Positions 1-8,097 of a DNA stretch of 64,000 nt are shown piece after piece. Position 1 is the first letter of the stretch, and the number at the start of each line of letters is the position of its first letter. The position numbers and the translations under genes were made by a program. Origin of the DNA: an uncultured Flavobacteriaceae bacterium (GTDB lineage: Bacteria; Bacteroidota; Bacteroidia; Flavobacteriales; Flavobacteriaceae); assembly GCA_947503005.1 (NCBI GenBank), contig CANNCA010000001.1, positions 620,001 to 684,000 on the forward strand, in the 5' to 3' direction. The notes under the pieces are model-generated. The model was not told the DNA's origin. It ran no database searches and saw only the letters and a program-made list of their open reading frames with translations.

Positions 1-466
1 AGTTGATACCTCTTAACTTAAAAATAGTAGACAGGTTCATGGTAATCGTAGAATTCATGGCCTTAAAAATTGCTCCCGAACCTACCAGAGTAGTATCTTT
101 CTTTTCCCTGATTTTGTCATTGGATTCAATTACCGCTTTAGCGGTACTATCATTACCATAAATTATTCCTACTTCATTGGTTGCAAAGAAATCATCATCG
201 ATTTGGGCATTCTTTAAAGCTTCCAACGTGGCAACATAAGCGTAAGCACCTTCTTCGCCCAGACTCATGCGTTGTCTTCTTGATAATAGGTCTTTCAAAT
301 CAGGTTCTTCTACCATACCGGTCAAGGCAGATCGAAAACCCGATTCGGCCCTTAGGTCATCATAGATAATTCCAGATCTACCATTATAGAGCGACGTTCT
401 TACTTCTTCTAGGTTTTTACCTATGCAAGAATAGATGCCCATTCCTGTGATAACAACTCTCCTCAT
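1..466 (-). CDS. beta-ketoacyl-ACP synthase, N-terminal part (cut by window edge)
   Basis: The first 155 residues are visible and the rest lies beyond base 1. The start MRRVVITGMG is the classic opening of FabB/FabF-type condensing enzymes, and the following region (YSCIGKNLEEVRTSLYNGRS) also fits; the catalytic Cys-His-His residues lie outside the window. It is last in the visible operon after the tyrosine ammonia-lyase, WG-repeat protein and ketoacyl reductase, and starts 16 bases after the reductase stop. In this setting it most likely elongates the aryl-polyene chain of a flexirubin pigment on an acyl carrier protein, rather than serving housekeeping fatty-acid synthesis. The family is secure; the pathway assignment rests on the neighbours. 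Confidence 0.85.
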   Translation of the reverse strand, partial: MRRVVITGMGIYSCIGKNLEEVRTSLYNGRSGIIYDDLRAESGFRSALTGMVEEPDLKDLLSRRQRMSLGEEGAYAYVATLEALKNAQIDDDFFATNEVGIIYGNDSTAKAVIESNDKIREKKDTTLVGSGAIFKAMNSTITMNLSTIFKLRGIN

Positions 467-482
467 GAATCCTTGTTAACTA

Positions 483-1235
483 TTACGAATAAATACCACC
501 ATTAATGTTTACGGTCTCCCCTGTTATGTAAGATGATTTTTTAGAGACCAAAAATGAAACCAAATGTGCAACCTCCTCTGCCTCACCGAACCGGTTTGCG
601 GGAATCATTCTTTTTAATTCTTTTTCATCAAGCTCACTAGTCATATCTGTCTTTATAAAACCGGGTGCAACAGCATTTACAGTAACGTTTCTTTTTGCGA
701 CTTCTTGTGCGAGGGCTTTTGTTGCGGCGATAACTGCTCCTTTGGCAGCGGAATAGTTGGTCTGGCCTGGAGTACCTTTCAAACCTGAAACAGAAACCAT
801 ATTGACAATACGACCGTATTTGTTGACCAAGAGTTTTTGAATGAAATGATTGGTGACATTGAAGAATCCGTTCAAGCTAGTATTAATTACATCGGACCAA
901 TCTTCGGGTTTCATCCACATAAAAAGCCCATCCTTGGTAATGCCTGCATTGTTCACAATGACTTCCACAATAGCATGGGGATTTTCCTCCTCCCATGTGG
1001 TAAGGGTGGTTTTCACGCCTTCTGCGTCTACTACATCAAATTGTATGATTTCTGCGGAACCATCTGCTTCTTCAACGTGCTTTAATGTTTGCAATGCTGC
1101 ATCTTTATTACGATTGTAATTAATAAGAAGATGATAGTCGTGGTCTTTTGCCAATTGAATGCAAACTGCCCTGCCAATGCCCCTTGAGCCCCCAGTTATC
1201 AATGCACACTTTTTTATTTCTTTGGTCTCTGCCAT
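483..1235 (-). CDS. fabG: 3-oxoacyl-ACP reductase (SDR family, FabG-like)
   Basis: This 250-residue short-chain dehydrogenase has the NADP-binding motif TGGSRGIG at residues 14-21, NNAG at 95-98 and the catalytic Ser-Tyr-Lys set around S148/S150, Y161 and K165. The length is normal for FabG. It would reduce 3-ketoacyl-ACP to 3-hydroxyacyl-ACP in the cytoplasm. It lies 22 bases after the WG-repeat gene and 16 bases before the ketoacyl synthase in one minus-strand operon headed by tyrosine ammonia-lyase. It is therefore probably the dedicated reductase for the pigment polyene chain, not the housekeeping copy. The substrate is inferred from context. Confidence 0.88.
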   Translation of the reverse strand: MAETKEIKKCALITGGSRGIGRAVCIQLAKDHDYHLLINYNRNKDAALQTLKHVEEADGSAEIIQFDVVDAEGVKTTLTTWEEENPHAIVEVIVNNAGITKDGLFMWMKPEDWSDVINTSLNGFFNVTNHFIQKLLVNKYGRIVNMVSVSGLKGTPGQTNYSAAKGAVIAATKALAQEVAKRNVTVNAVAPGFIKTDMTSELDEKELKRMIPANRFGEAEEVAHLVSFLVSKKSSYITGETVNINGGIYS

Positions 1236-1257
1236 GTAGATTTGGTCTTGTAGAAAT

Positions 1258-2385
1258 TTAATTCTTTACAAAAGGCTCGGCGTTTTCGAACCATTTGTTC
1301 GCTAGAAGCTCTCCTTTTTCATTGAAGAACCCCCAACCCTTTTTTGACTTTAGTCTTGCAAAGTCTCCAGCAAAACCTTTGTCATTGTTGCCTGCCAAAA
1401 ATGCCAGTCCTGCGGTAATATCATATTCCATAGGGATAATCAACTTGCCTGATGTATCAATGAATCCCCATTGCTTTTCTTTTACTGGTGCAAGTCCATT
1501 TTCCGCAAACACTTCTGCATCCCTATACTTCATTTCAATTATGATTTCTCCTTTTTCATTAATAAACCCCCATTTTTTATCATTTGAGACTGGTGCAAGG
1601 CCATTGGAAAATGCACGAGCTTTATCAAATTTTGGCTCGATGACCCATTCCCCCTTTGAATTAACAAACCCGGTCTTTTTGTTTTTTCGGGAATAGGTCA
1701 AACCGGAATTTCCATGGAAGTTCCACACTTTGTCGGCACCGTCAATAGGATTAAATGTTCCATTATGGATGATGCCAAAAGCCCCTCCTTTTTTTCCAAA
1801 AACACCCGAAGCGTTATAGGTGTTACCTAACTCTTCGTATTCTGCGGGAATCACTAGTTTTCCACTTTTGTCTATCATTCCCCATTGTTCTCCTTGCCTC
1901 ACCTTGGCATGATCGTTCCTGAATTTTTTGATTGCATCGAAAGTGGGTTCCAGAATAATTTTTCCATCTGTACCTATTAAACCTATTTTGTCCTCTTGAC
2001 GAATGAAAGCAACTCCTCCTTCAAAATCAAAGTATTTTTCGGTTGAAACAGTTTCCAAAATTTTCCCTGTAGTATCGATATAATTCCATTGGTCATCTTT
2101 CAAAACAAGCGCGTAACCAGAATCAAAATACTTTACCTTATCGTATTCCGGTTGTATGGCCCATTTGCCTGAGGTGTCAATAAACCCCCATTTCTTATCC
2201 TGTTCCACAGCGGCTCTGCCTTCCGAGAAACTTTTCGCTTTTGAAAACTGGGGTTCTATGACAAAGGCACCGGTTTTATCGATATAGCCAAATTGCCCAC
2301 CTTCTCGAACAAGGGCCAGTTCTTGGGCTGAAATGGAAAAAACAGTTAAAAATAAAATCAGAATTGATATACTAACTTTTCTCAT
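1258..2385 (-). CDS. secreted WG-repeat protein in the pigment operon
   Basis: The 375-residue product begins with a signal peptide (residues 1-20, ending ISAQ). The rest is about eight WG repeats of the type WGFIDTSGKWAIQPEYD, in which G-(F/Y/M)-I-(D/N)-x-x-G-(K/E/A) is followed by I-x-P-x-(Y/F) and then a charged stretch. WG repeats form beta-rich scaffolds without known catalysis. Its start overlaps the tal stop by four bases (ATGA), so translation is probably coupled, and fabG follows after 22 bases. A non-enzymatic exported protein in the middle of a pigment operon is unexpected; it may act in pigment export or outer-membrane placement, but that is only a guess. Confidence 0.85.
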   Translation of the reverse strand: MRKVSISILILFLTVFSISAQELALVREGGQFGYIDKTGAFVIEPQFSKAKSFSEGRAAVEQDKKWGFIDTSGKWAIQPEYDKVKYFDSGYALVLKDDQWNYIDTTGKILETVSTEKYFDFEGGVAFIRQEDKIGLIGTDGKIILEPTFDAIKKFRNDHAKVRQGEQWGMIDKSGKLVIPAEYEELGNTYNASGVFGKKGGAFGIIHNGTFNPIDGADKVWNFHGNSGLTYSRKNKKTGFVNSKGEWVIEPKFDKARAFSNGLAPVSNDKKWGFINEKGEIIIEMKYRDAEVFAENGLAPVKEKQWGFIDTSGKLIIPMEYDITAGLAFLAGNNDKGFAGDFARLKSKKGWGFFNEKGELLANKWFENAEPFVKN

Positions 2386-3917
2386 GACTTCTTATTTTGA
2401 TGGTTAATAATATAGTTCTTTACTTCATTTACATAAGGATACATTACAGGATCCTCTTTGAAAGGGGGAACTATTTTACGTACCGCATCGTACATTTTTT
2501 TTGTTTTTGAAGATACCTTGTCTTTCATCTCAAGATATTCTATGGCCTGAACAATGGTAATCATTTCTATTGCAATCACCTCGTACGCATTTTCAATTAC
2601 TTTTTTGGTAATCAAAGCGGCATTGGTACCCATACTGACAATATCTTGATTGTCATTGTTATTAGGAATACTATGCACATACATAGGGTTCGAAAGCATT
2701 TGATTTTCTGCGGTGGTCGAAGTAGCCGTAAACTGTACACCTTGCATGCCAAAATTCAGGCCCAAGGTGCCAAGATTAACAAAAGGCGGAAGAATGTCGT
2801 TCAACTTTGAATTCATCAAATAGTTCAACTGTCTTTCGGCCAGCATACTCATTTTGGTGACCACGATTTTGAGCTTGTCCATTTCCAAGGAGACATAATC
2901 GCCGTGAAAATTACCACCATGGTACACATGCTTCTTTTTTACATCGACTATGGGGTTGTCGTTGGCAGAATTAACTTCTTCAATAAGTACACGTTCCACA
3001 TCGTTCAAAGTATCTAGAACAGGTCCTAGAATTTGAGGAACACATCTTAAGGAATAATATTCTTGCACTTTTTCTTCGAATACTTTGACATCATTGTTGT
3101 TGGTGTACAAATGATGTTCACGTTTTCTGGTCAACGTACTGTCATTAAGGTGGCTTCGCATTGAGCGGGCAATTTCACGTTGCCCTTGATGTTTTTTTGT
3201 CAAGTTCAGTTCGAACGACAAATGATCATCATAGGCTTCAACTATTTCGTTAATCGCGGAAGAACAAGCAATCATCCACTCCAACAGTCTTCTTGTATAG
3301 ATTGTATTGACAACACCTATTCCAGTCATAACAGAAGTACCGTTGATTAGCCCTAAACCTTCTCGTAATTCAACCGAAATTGGTGAAATGCCCTCTTCTT
3401 CAAATACGGCTGCGGTGGAACGCCGATTTCCGTCGATAAATACTTCACCTTCTCCGATCAGTACCAAAGCCAAATGTGCCAATTGTACTAAATCACCACT
3501 TGCGCCAACACCTCCGTGTTCATAGATCAAGGGTGTAATGTTTTTATTGATCAAGGTGGTCATGACTTCAATGACTGATTTATGAACCCCTGAATGACCC
3601 AAACTAAGCGTATTCAATCGAGCTAACATCGCCGCCTTTACGTATTTCGCAGGAATCGGATTACCTGTGCCCGAAGCATGACTACGTATCAGATTGTACT
3701 GTAATTGAATGGTCTCAGAGTCCTTTATTTTGTACTGCGCCATAGGACCAAAACCCGTATTAACACCGTAAATGATTTTGTTTTTCGAAAAGTCTTTAAG
3801 AAAGTCAAAACTCTCCTGAACCTTGTTATAAACAGCCTGATCTACTGAAATAGGTTCTTCTTCAAAAATGATACTGTAAAAATCGGCTATCGCTAACTTT
3901 CCTTTTATTTCTGGCAT
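2382..3917 (-). CDS. tal: tyrosine ammonia-lyase (aromatic amino acid lyase, flexirubin type)
   Basis: This 511-residue MIO-dependent lyase carries the Ala-Ser-Gly triad that cyclises to the MIO cofactor (residues 139-141, in GGVGASGDLVQLAH) and the catalytic tyrosine loop YGVNTGFG at 50-57. It closely resembles, from memory, the characterised Flavobacterium johnsoniae enzyme that makes 4-coumarate from tyrosine (shared IRSHxSGTG near residue 80 and HSIPNNNDNQD). 4-Coumarate is the starter unit of flexirubins. Histidine lyase (HutH) is the main alternative, but the neighbours (ketoacyl reductase and synthase, halogenase-like enzyme) and the absence of other hut genes favour the pigment role. 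It is the first visible gene of the minus-strand operon. Confidence 0.88.
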   Translation of the reverse strand: MPEIKGKLAIADFYSIIFEEEPISVDQAVYNKVQESFDFLKDFSKNKIIYGVNTGFGPMAQYKIKDSETIQLQYNLIRSHASGTGNPIPAKYVKAAMLARLNTLSLGHSGVHKSVIEVMTTLINKNITPLIYEHGGVGASGDLVQLAHLALVLIGEGEVFIDGNRRSTAAVFEEEGISPISVELREGLGLINGTSVMTGIGVVNTIYTRRLLEWMIACSSAINEIVEAYDDHLSFELNLTKKHQGQREIARSMRSHLNDSTLTRKREHHLYTNNNDVKVFEEKVQEYYSLRCVPQILGPVLDTLNDVERVLIEEVNSANDNPIVDVKKKHVYHGGNFHGDYVSLEMDKLKIVVTKMSMLAERQLNYLMNSKLNDILPPFVNLGTLGLNFGMQGVQFTATSTTAENQMLSNPMYVHSIPNNNDNQDIVSMGTNAALITKKVIENAYEVIAIEMITIVQAIEYLEMKDKVSSKTKKMYDAVRKIVPPFKEDPVMYPYVNEVKNYIINHQNKKS

Positions 3918-3977
3918 CTACGGTTGGTTCTGTGGGCTATAAGTAATACTTTTAACTAAAATAGGTAATTTGGTTTG

Positions 3978-3985
3978 CAAATTTA
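3978..3985 (-). promoter_or_regulatory. putative -7 element for the tal operon
   Basis: On the minus strand this reads TAAATTTG, a match to the Bacteroidota -7 consensus TANNTTTG, about 60 bases before the tal start. A TTG lies 15 bases further upstream (4001-4003), somewhat closer than the usual 17-23. The 100-base divergent space between tal and the halogenase-like gene must hold promoters for both directions; I cannot pick one for the plus strand. Confidence 0.35.
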
Positions 3986-4018
3986 TAATAATTAGCGGAT
4001 CAATATTTGATTTCAGCT

Positions 4019-5263
4019 ATGAATAACGAAAATGTTGATGTTCTTATAATCGGCGCCGGTCCTTCTGGTAGTGTAGCAGCGGCTTATCTTCATGAAAAGG
4101 GCTATTCTATTAAGGTTGTTGAAAAGAACAAGTTTCCAAGGTTTGTTATCGGAGAAAGCCTGATACCAAGATGCATGGAGCATTTTGAAGCGGTCGGTTT
4201 GGTTGATTGTATCAAAGAGAAGGGTTTTGAAGTTAAAGAAGGAGCCCGATTCATGCAAGGTGATGTTGTTTGTGAATTTGACTTCAGTAAAAAATTTACT
4301 GATGGATGGAACTGGACTTGGCAAGTGCCACGTGCCGATTTCGACAAGACTTTGACAGACGAGCTTCAGAAAAGAGGTGTAGACATTGATTTTGAAAAGG
4401 AAGTAGTTGCTGTAGAATTTTCCGAAGAGGGTGAATCATTAACTACCATCAAAAATTCTGAAGGAGAGCTATCCGGAGTCACGGCCAAATATATTATTGA
4501 TTCAAGCGGATTTGGAAGAGTGCTTCCAAGGTTACTTGATTTGGACAAGCCCTCCGAGATTCCGAAACATTCATCCATATTCACTCACATAAAAGATGTC
4601 AAAAGACCAGAAGGCTGGGATGGTCACCGCATTACGTTCGACATTGTCAGTACTTCCACTTGGCTTTGGGTAATTCCTTTTTCAAATGGCATGACCAGTA
4701 TAGGATATGTGGGGCCAACTGAATACCTTGAGTCTTTCAAAGGTTCGAATGAAGAACGACTGCGTGAAATGATGAATCTATCTGATTATTATGTGGATCG
4801 CTTTAATGGTTTGCCTTATGAGTTTGAGCCTAGAATGATAAAGAATATCGCCAAATCTGTTAAAAAATTATATGGAAAAGGGTTTGTACTGACTGGTAAT
4901 AGCGCAGAATTTTTAGATCCTGTTTTTTCTTCGGGAGTTACTTTTGCCACCGAATCAGCGCATTTGGCCGCTCAGCTCATCGATAAAGAGTTGCAGAACA
5001 AAAAAGTGGATTGGGAGGTAGATTACAAACAATATATACTAGAAGGCGTAACCGTTTTTTCCACCTATGTCAAAGAATGGTACACGGGCAATCTTCAGAA
5101 AATTTTCTTTAACAAAACGCAGAATGCCGAAATAAAAAGTCAAATCTGTGCGGTTTTAGCTGGTTATGTTTGGGATCAACGTAATCCCTTTGTGAAGAAT
5201 CATCATCGGCTGGTCAAAGCATTGGCCCATTTGACCGATATGGAAAATGAAACGGTAGGCTAG
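4019..5263 (+). CDS. FAD-dependent halogenase-like oxidoreductase
   Basis: This 414-residue flavoprotein has the FAD dinucleotide motif GAGPSG at residues 12-17 and the halogenase-type stretch PRFVIGESLIPR near 40-51. WLWVIP at 215-220 matches the WxWxIP signature of flavin-dependent halogenases, which is thought to suppress monooxygenation. K73 (EVKEGARF) is placed like the catalytic lysine of known halogenases. A FLDPVFSSG-type motif near residue 300 contacts the flavin. I chose the ATG at 4019 over an in-frame TTG four codons upstream. It diverges from the tal operon, so it probably modifies the flexirubin aryl head by chlorination or hydroxylation. Reduced-flavin supply would come from elsewhere. 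Halogenase activity is plausible but unproven. Confidence 0.78.
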   Translation: MNNENVDVLIIGAGPSGSVAAAYLHEKGYSIKVVEKNKFPRFVIGESLIPRCMEHFEAVGLVDCIKEKGFEVKEGARFMQGDVVCEFDFSKKFTDGWNWTWQVPRADFDKTLTDELQKRGVDIDFEKEVVAVEFSEEGESLTTIKNSEGELSGVTAKYIIDSSGFGRVLPRLLDLDKPSEIPKHSSIFTHIKDVKRPEGWDGHRITFDIVSTSTWLWVIPFSNGMTSIGYVGPTEYLESFKGSNEERLREMMNLSDYYVDRFNGLPYEFEPRMIKNIAKSVKKLYGKGFVLTGNSAEFLDPVFSSGVTFATESAHLAAQLIDKELQNKKVDWEVDYKQYILEGVTVFSTYVKEWYTGNLQKIFFNKTQNAEIKSQICAVLAGYVWDQRNPFVKNHHRLVKALAHLTDMENETVG

Positions 5264-5273
5264 GGGTGGTAAA

Positions 5274-5879
5274 CTAATTCTTAAGTAAAGCCTTCCTACT
5301 AAAATGTTTAGAAGCAGCTTCGCCAAGATTTCCGTATGCGGTTCGAATTCGTTCAAATTCGTCAGCATTGGCTATTCCTCTAACGCTTGTTTCAAAAGCG
5401 TATAAAACATTTTCAGGTGCATCCTTTTCATAAATGGAGATGATAACACCAATTTTACCTTCTTCCACATAAAGAAAGTCGTCATACCCTCCGGTAATGG
5501 AAACTGTCTTGATTTTCATCGTATAACCTGTACTGGAAATGTTCTTGGCTACAGTGACTTGACGATTGGCAACTCTAAAGCTATTGAACTCTTGAATGAA
5601 AGTTGGTTCATAAAGATTGCTTCTATTTTCGAACCATAGTTTCTTGAATTTTTCTCCAGACCCTGTCTCTTTCTCTTCACGTTTTACATATTGCTCTTGA
5701 AGAAAAGCTTGCTCTGAATCACTTTTCGAAATTTGAAGGTCATCGGCATATTCGAAAACCAAGTTATAGCGTTGAATTCCTGAAATATTTTCAATGGAGC
5801 CCGAAACTACTTCAAATTGTTGTGCTTGAAGTTGTAACCCACAAATAAAGAATACAAAGTATGTAAGTGGTTTGGTCAT
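5274..5879 (-). CDS. secreted protein of unknown function, paralogue of next gene
   Basis: I start this at the ATG beginning MTKPLTYFVFFICG, which gives a clean signal peptide ending QLQAQ; an in-frame start 16 codons earlier only adds a poorly fitting extension over a hairpin. The mature part, about 180 residues, has no enzyme motif I know. It shares its layout with the product of the gene at 5963-6568: an opening of the form x-x-G-x-(I/F)-x-x-(I/L)-(S/N)-G, then VFEYADDLQ against VEFVYDNMQ, an EQYV stretch, a charged linker ending in a K-x-x-W, and a Lys-rich C-terminus. The pair probably arose by tandem duplication. The gene is convergent with the halogenase-like gene. Confidence 0.75.
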   Translation of the reverse strand: MTKPLTYFVFFICGLQLQAQQFEVVSGSIENISGIQRYNLVFEYADDLQISKSDSEQAFLQEQYVKREEKETGSGEKFKKLWFENRSNLYEPTFIQEFNSFRVANRQVTVAKNISSTGYTMKIKTVSITGGYDDFLYVEEGKIGVIISIYEKDAPENVLYAFETSVRGIANADEFERIRTAYGNLGEAASKHFSRKALLKN

Positions 5880-5906
5880 TTCGAAAAAATAGTAGGTGAA
5901 AATATG

Positions 5907-5934
5907 AAAAAGGACGGCAATTGCCATCCTTTTT
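5907..5934 (-). terminator. rho-independent terminator, near-perfect palindrome
   Basis: AAAAAGGA, one mismatch, GGCAATTGCC, one mismatch and TCCTTTTT form a long stem flanked by A and T runs. It sits between the two secreted paralogues, which are read on the minus strand, and would end the transcript of the gene at 5963-6568. Its symmetry means it could work in both directions. Confidence 0.75.
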
Positions 5935-5962
5935 CGCTGAATTTTGAATAAAAGTACTTTGT

Positions 5963-6568
5963 CTAGAAGGCTTTCTTTAGAATTAATTTGGCAAAAGATT
6001 TGCCTGTTTTGGCGTAGCCCTCGCCCAAACGATCTTCGTTGCTGAAACTACTGCCCCACTGATCTCCGGGAGCATTTTGACTGGTAACTTCAGCTAGCAC
6101 ATTGTCACGATTGGCCGTTTCTACAAATTTCAAATTGGTGGTAACTTTCGCGGGTTGCTTCATAACGCCTGCATCCCAGCCCGGGTAAAGCCAAACGGTT
6201 TCTACAATCAAGGTATATTTGGCATCGGAAAGTCCTTCTTTAAAACTCATGCCATGATCTTTATAAAAATAACGGTTCATAAGTTCGAGGAACTTTGGTT
6301 GCCAAATTAATTCAGGTGCCGCTGCCCAGTTTTTTTTCCAGGTTTCACCCTTACTAGGGGACTTTTCTTCAAGTTCGGCGGCGTGTTCTGTTACATACTG
6401 TTCGTTACTAAGGTTTTTCTTTAAAAGTTGCATATTGTCATATACAAATTCGACATTGATTTCTTTTTGACCATTTAGGTAATCAAAATTACCATCAATA
6501 ATCTTCATTTTTTGTGCAAATGTTGCTGTGCATACAAAAAATATGAGCATGGAAATATTCGTTTTCAT
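5963..6568 (-). CDS. secreted protein of unknown function, paralogue of previous gene
   Basis: The 201-residue product begins with a signal peptide (MKTNISMLIFFVCTATFAQ). The mature chain contains several Trp residues (WKKNW near 80, then WQPKF and WLYPGWD) and no catalytic motif I recognise. It resembles the adjacent gene at 5274-5879 in length, signal peptide, the V-(F/Y)-x-Y-(A/D)-(D/N)-(D/M)-(L/Q) segment, EQYV, and the Lys-rich C-terminus. The two are separated by a strong terminator, so they are not simply co-transcribed. The function is unknown; an envelope or periplasmic location is likely. Confidence 0.78.
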   Translation of the reverse strand: MKTNISMLIFFVCTATFAQKMKIIDGNFDYLNGQKEINVEFVYDNMQLLKKNLSNEQYVTEHAAELEEKSPSKGETWKKNWAAAPELIWQPKFLELMNRYFYKDHGMSFKEGLSDAKYTLIVETVWLYPGWDAGVMKQPAKVTTNLKFVETANRDNVLAEVTSQNAPGDQWGSSFSNEDRLGEGYAKTGKSFAKLILKKAF

Positions 6569-6641
6569 TTTGAAATATTTTAAGGTTTTGTATCCATTAA
6601 TATTGTTTACTTGTAGAAGTTAACACCAAAGTTTCTTAATC

Positions 6642-7913
6642 TTAGTCATTGATTGCCGCAAAAACCATTTGACGAAACTTCCAACCGGTTTCATCGCCTG
6701 GTGAATCTCGGGTTTGCTTCATTAAAATTCCGATTATATTTTCTTTTGGGTCGGCAAAATATTGGGTATTGAAATACCCTCCCCAGTCGAAAGTGCCTTT
6801 GCTACCTTCTCCGCCAGCGTCTTGACCTTTTTCGGTTACTACACCAAAAGCAAGTCCATAATGCTTTTTACCTTCTCCGAATTTATCTTCGGTCTGATTA
6901 CCCATTATACTTTGAACAGTTGTTCTACTCAAAATTCTCTTACCGTTGTATTCTCCATTGTTCAGATACATTTGCAAGAAAGTCGCATAGTCTTTTGCAG
7001 TACTTGAAAGTCCTGCCCCGCCCGAGAAAAATCGTTTTGCTCCCTTCTTAGGGTAGTCGGTATCATAGAAAGTGACGGGATAATTTTCCCATTTGCCATC
7101 CTTTTTGTGTTGTACGGCAACAAGTCTATCGTACTTTTCCTTCGGAAGATAAAACCAGGTGTCGTTCATTCCGAGCGGGTCGAAAATGCGTTTTCTTAAA
7201 AACTCATCAAAAGGTGTCTCTGAAACTATTTCGATTAAATATCCAAGTACATCGAGCCCTTCACTATAGGTGAACTTTTCTCCAGGATTATGATGCAGCG
7301 GCAATTTTGCTAATTTTTTGACACTTTCTTCAATGGAAATGTTTTCAGTTGTGAACAGATCCGTGATCCCAGCTTCTTCATAGATTTTTTGAAAGCGCTT
7401 GTCACCATCGATTACGCCATAACCGAGTCCTGAAGTATGGGTCAATAAATGTCGTATCGTAATTTGATTTTCCGCAGGTTTGGTGGTGTAGGTGCCCTCC
7501 GATTCATTATAGGTGTCTAAAATTTGAGCTGGGCCGAATTCGGGAATGAATTTTGAAATAGGGTCATCTAATCTAAATTTTCCTTCCTCCCAAAGCATCA
7601 TAACTGCGGTTGAAGTAATTGCTTTTGTCTGGGAAGCAATTCTAAAAATAGCATCTTTGTCAAGCTGATTTCCTTTTTCGTTGGATGCCCCATGCGCCTT
7701 GTGATAAACAATTTTTCCATTTCGAGCAATTAAGGCCACAACGCCAGGAACTTGATTTTCTTCCACCGCTGCCTGTAACACGGCATCGATTCGTTCAATT
7801 CGTTCTGTAGACATTCCAACATTTGCCGATTTGGCAACTTCTAATAAGCCATTTTCTTGGGCGAAGAAATTAGAAGTAAACAGTAAAATCGCTAAAAAGA
7901 AAAATTTTCTCAT
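6642..7913 (-). CDS. serine hydrolase, class C beta-lactamase-like
   Basis: The 423-residue exported protein has a signal peptide (MRKFFFLAILLFTSNFFAQ), and this second ATG makes a cleaner signal than the one three codons upstream. The penicillin-binding/beta-lactamase fold is shown by S94-Q-T-K97 (SxxK), the segment LLTHTSGLGYG near 157-166, and Y216-S-E at the place of YxN. The third motif (KTG) is replaced by something like WGGYFNT near the C-terminus, as in many esterase-type members. It is therefore more likely an esterase or peptidase of the EstB/D-aminopeptidase group than an antibiotic-hydrolysing enzyme. It diverges from the galactoside module. Confidence 0.85.
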   Translation of the reverse strand: MRKFFFLAILLFTSNFFAQENGLLEVAKSANVGMSTERIERIDAVLQAAVEENQVPGVVALIARNGKIVYHKAHGASNEKGNQLDKDAIFRIASQTKAITSTAVMMLWEEGKFRLDDPISKFIPEFGPAQILDTYNESEGTYTTKPAENQITIRHLLTHTSGLGYGVIDGDKRFQKIYEEAGITDLFTTENISIEESVKKLAKLPLHHNPGEKFTYSEGLDVLGYLIEIVSETPFDEFLRKRIFDPLGMNDTWFYLPKEKYDRLVAVQHKKDGKWENYPVTFYDTDYPKKGAKRFFSGGAGLSSTAKDYATFLQMYLNNGEYNGKRILSRTTVQSIMGNQTEDKFGEGKKHYGLAFGVVTEKGQDAGGEGSKGTFDWGGYFNTQYFADPKENIIGILMKQTRDSPGDETGWKFRQMVFAAIND

Positions 7914-8097
7914 GACGGGCATAATTTTGACGGGCAGATTTTTATGGTTTTAAGATATTCATTTCCTTAAAGAAAATCGATTAATTCTAGTTTTTTTGAA
8001 ATAACTAGTTTAGACGAAGGCCAGAAAAAGGCATTCGCTTAATTTTTGTAATATTACGTTTCTCGTACCAAAGTCATAACCACTAATATTTTCCGAA

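Noticed and set aside
2382-3917. Annotating the MIO lyase as histidine ammonia-lyase (hutH)
   Set aside because: No hutU, hutI or hutG lies nearby, and the sequence strongly resembles the flavobacterial tyrosine enzyme within a pigment operon.
6642-7913. Calling the serine hydrolase an AmpC antibiotic-resistance enzyme
   Set aside because: YxN is Y-S-E and the KTG box is not recognisable; this fits the esterase/peptidase branch better.
7987-8010. Inverted repeat CTAGTT...AACTAG before the GH36 gene
   Set aside because: Only six base pairs in AT-rich DNA, no T-run and no matching regulator nearby; could be chance.
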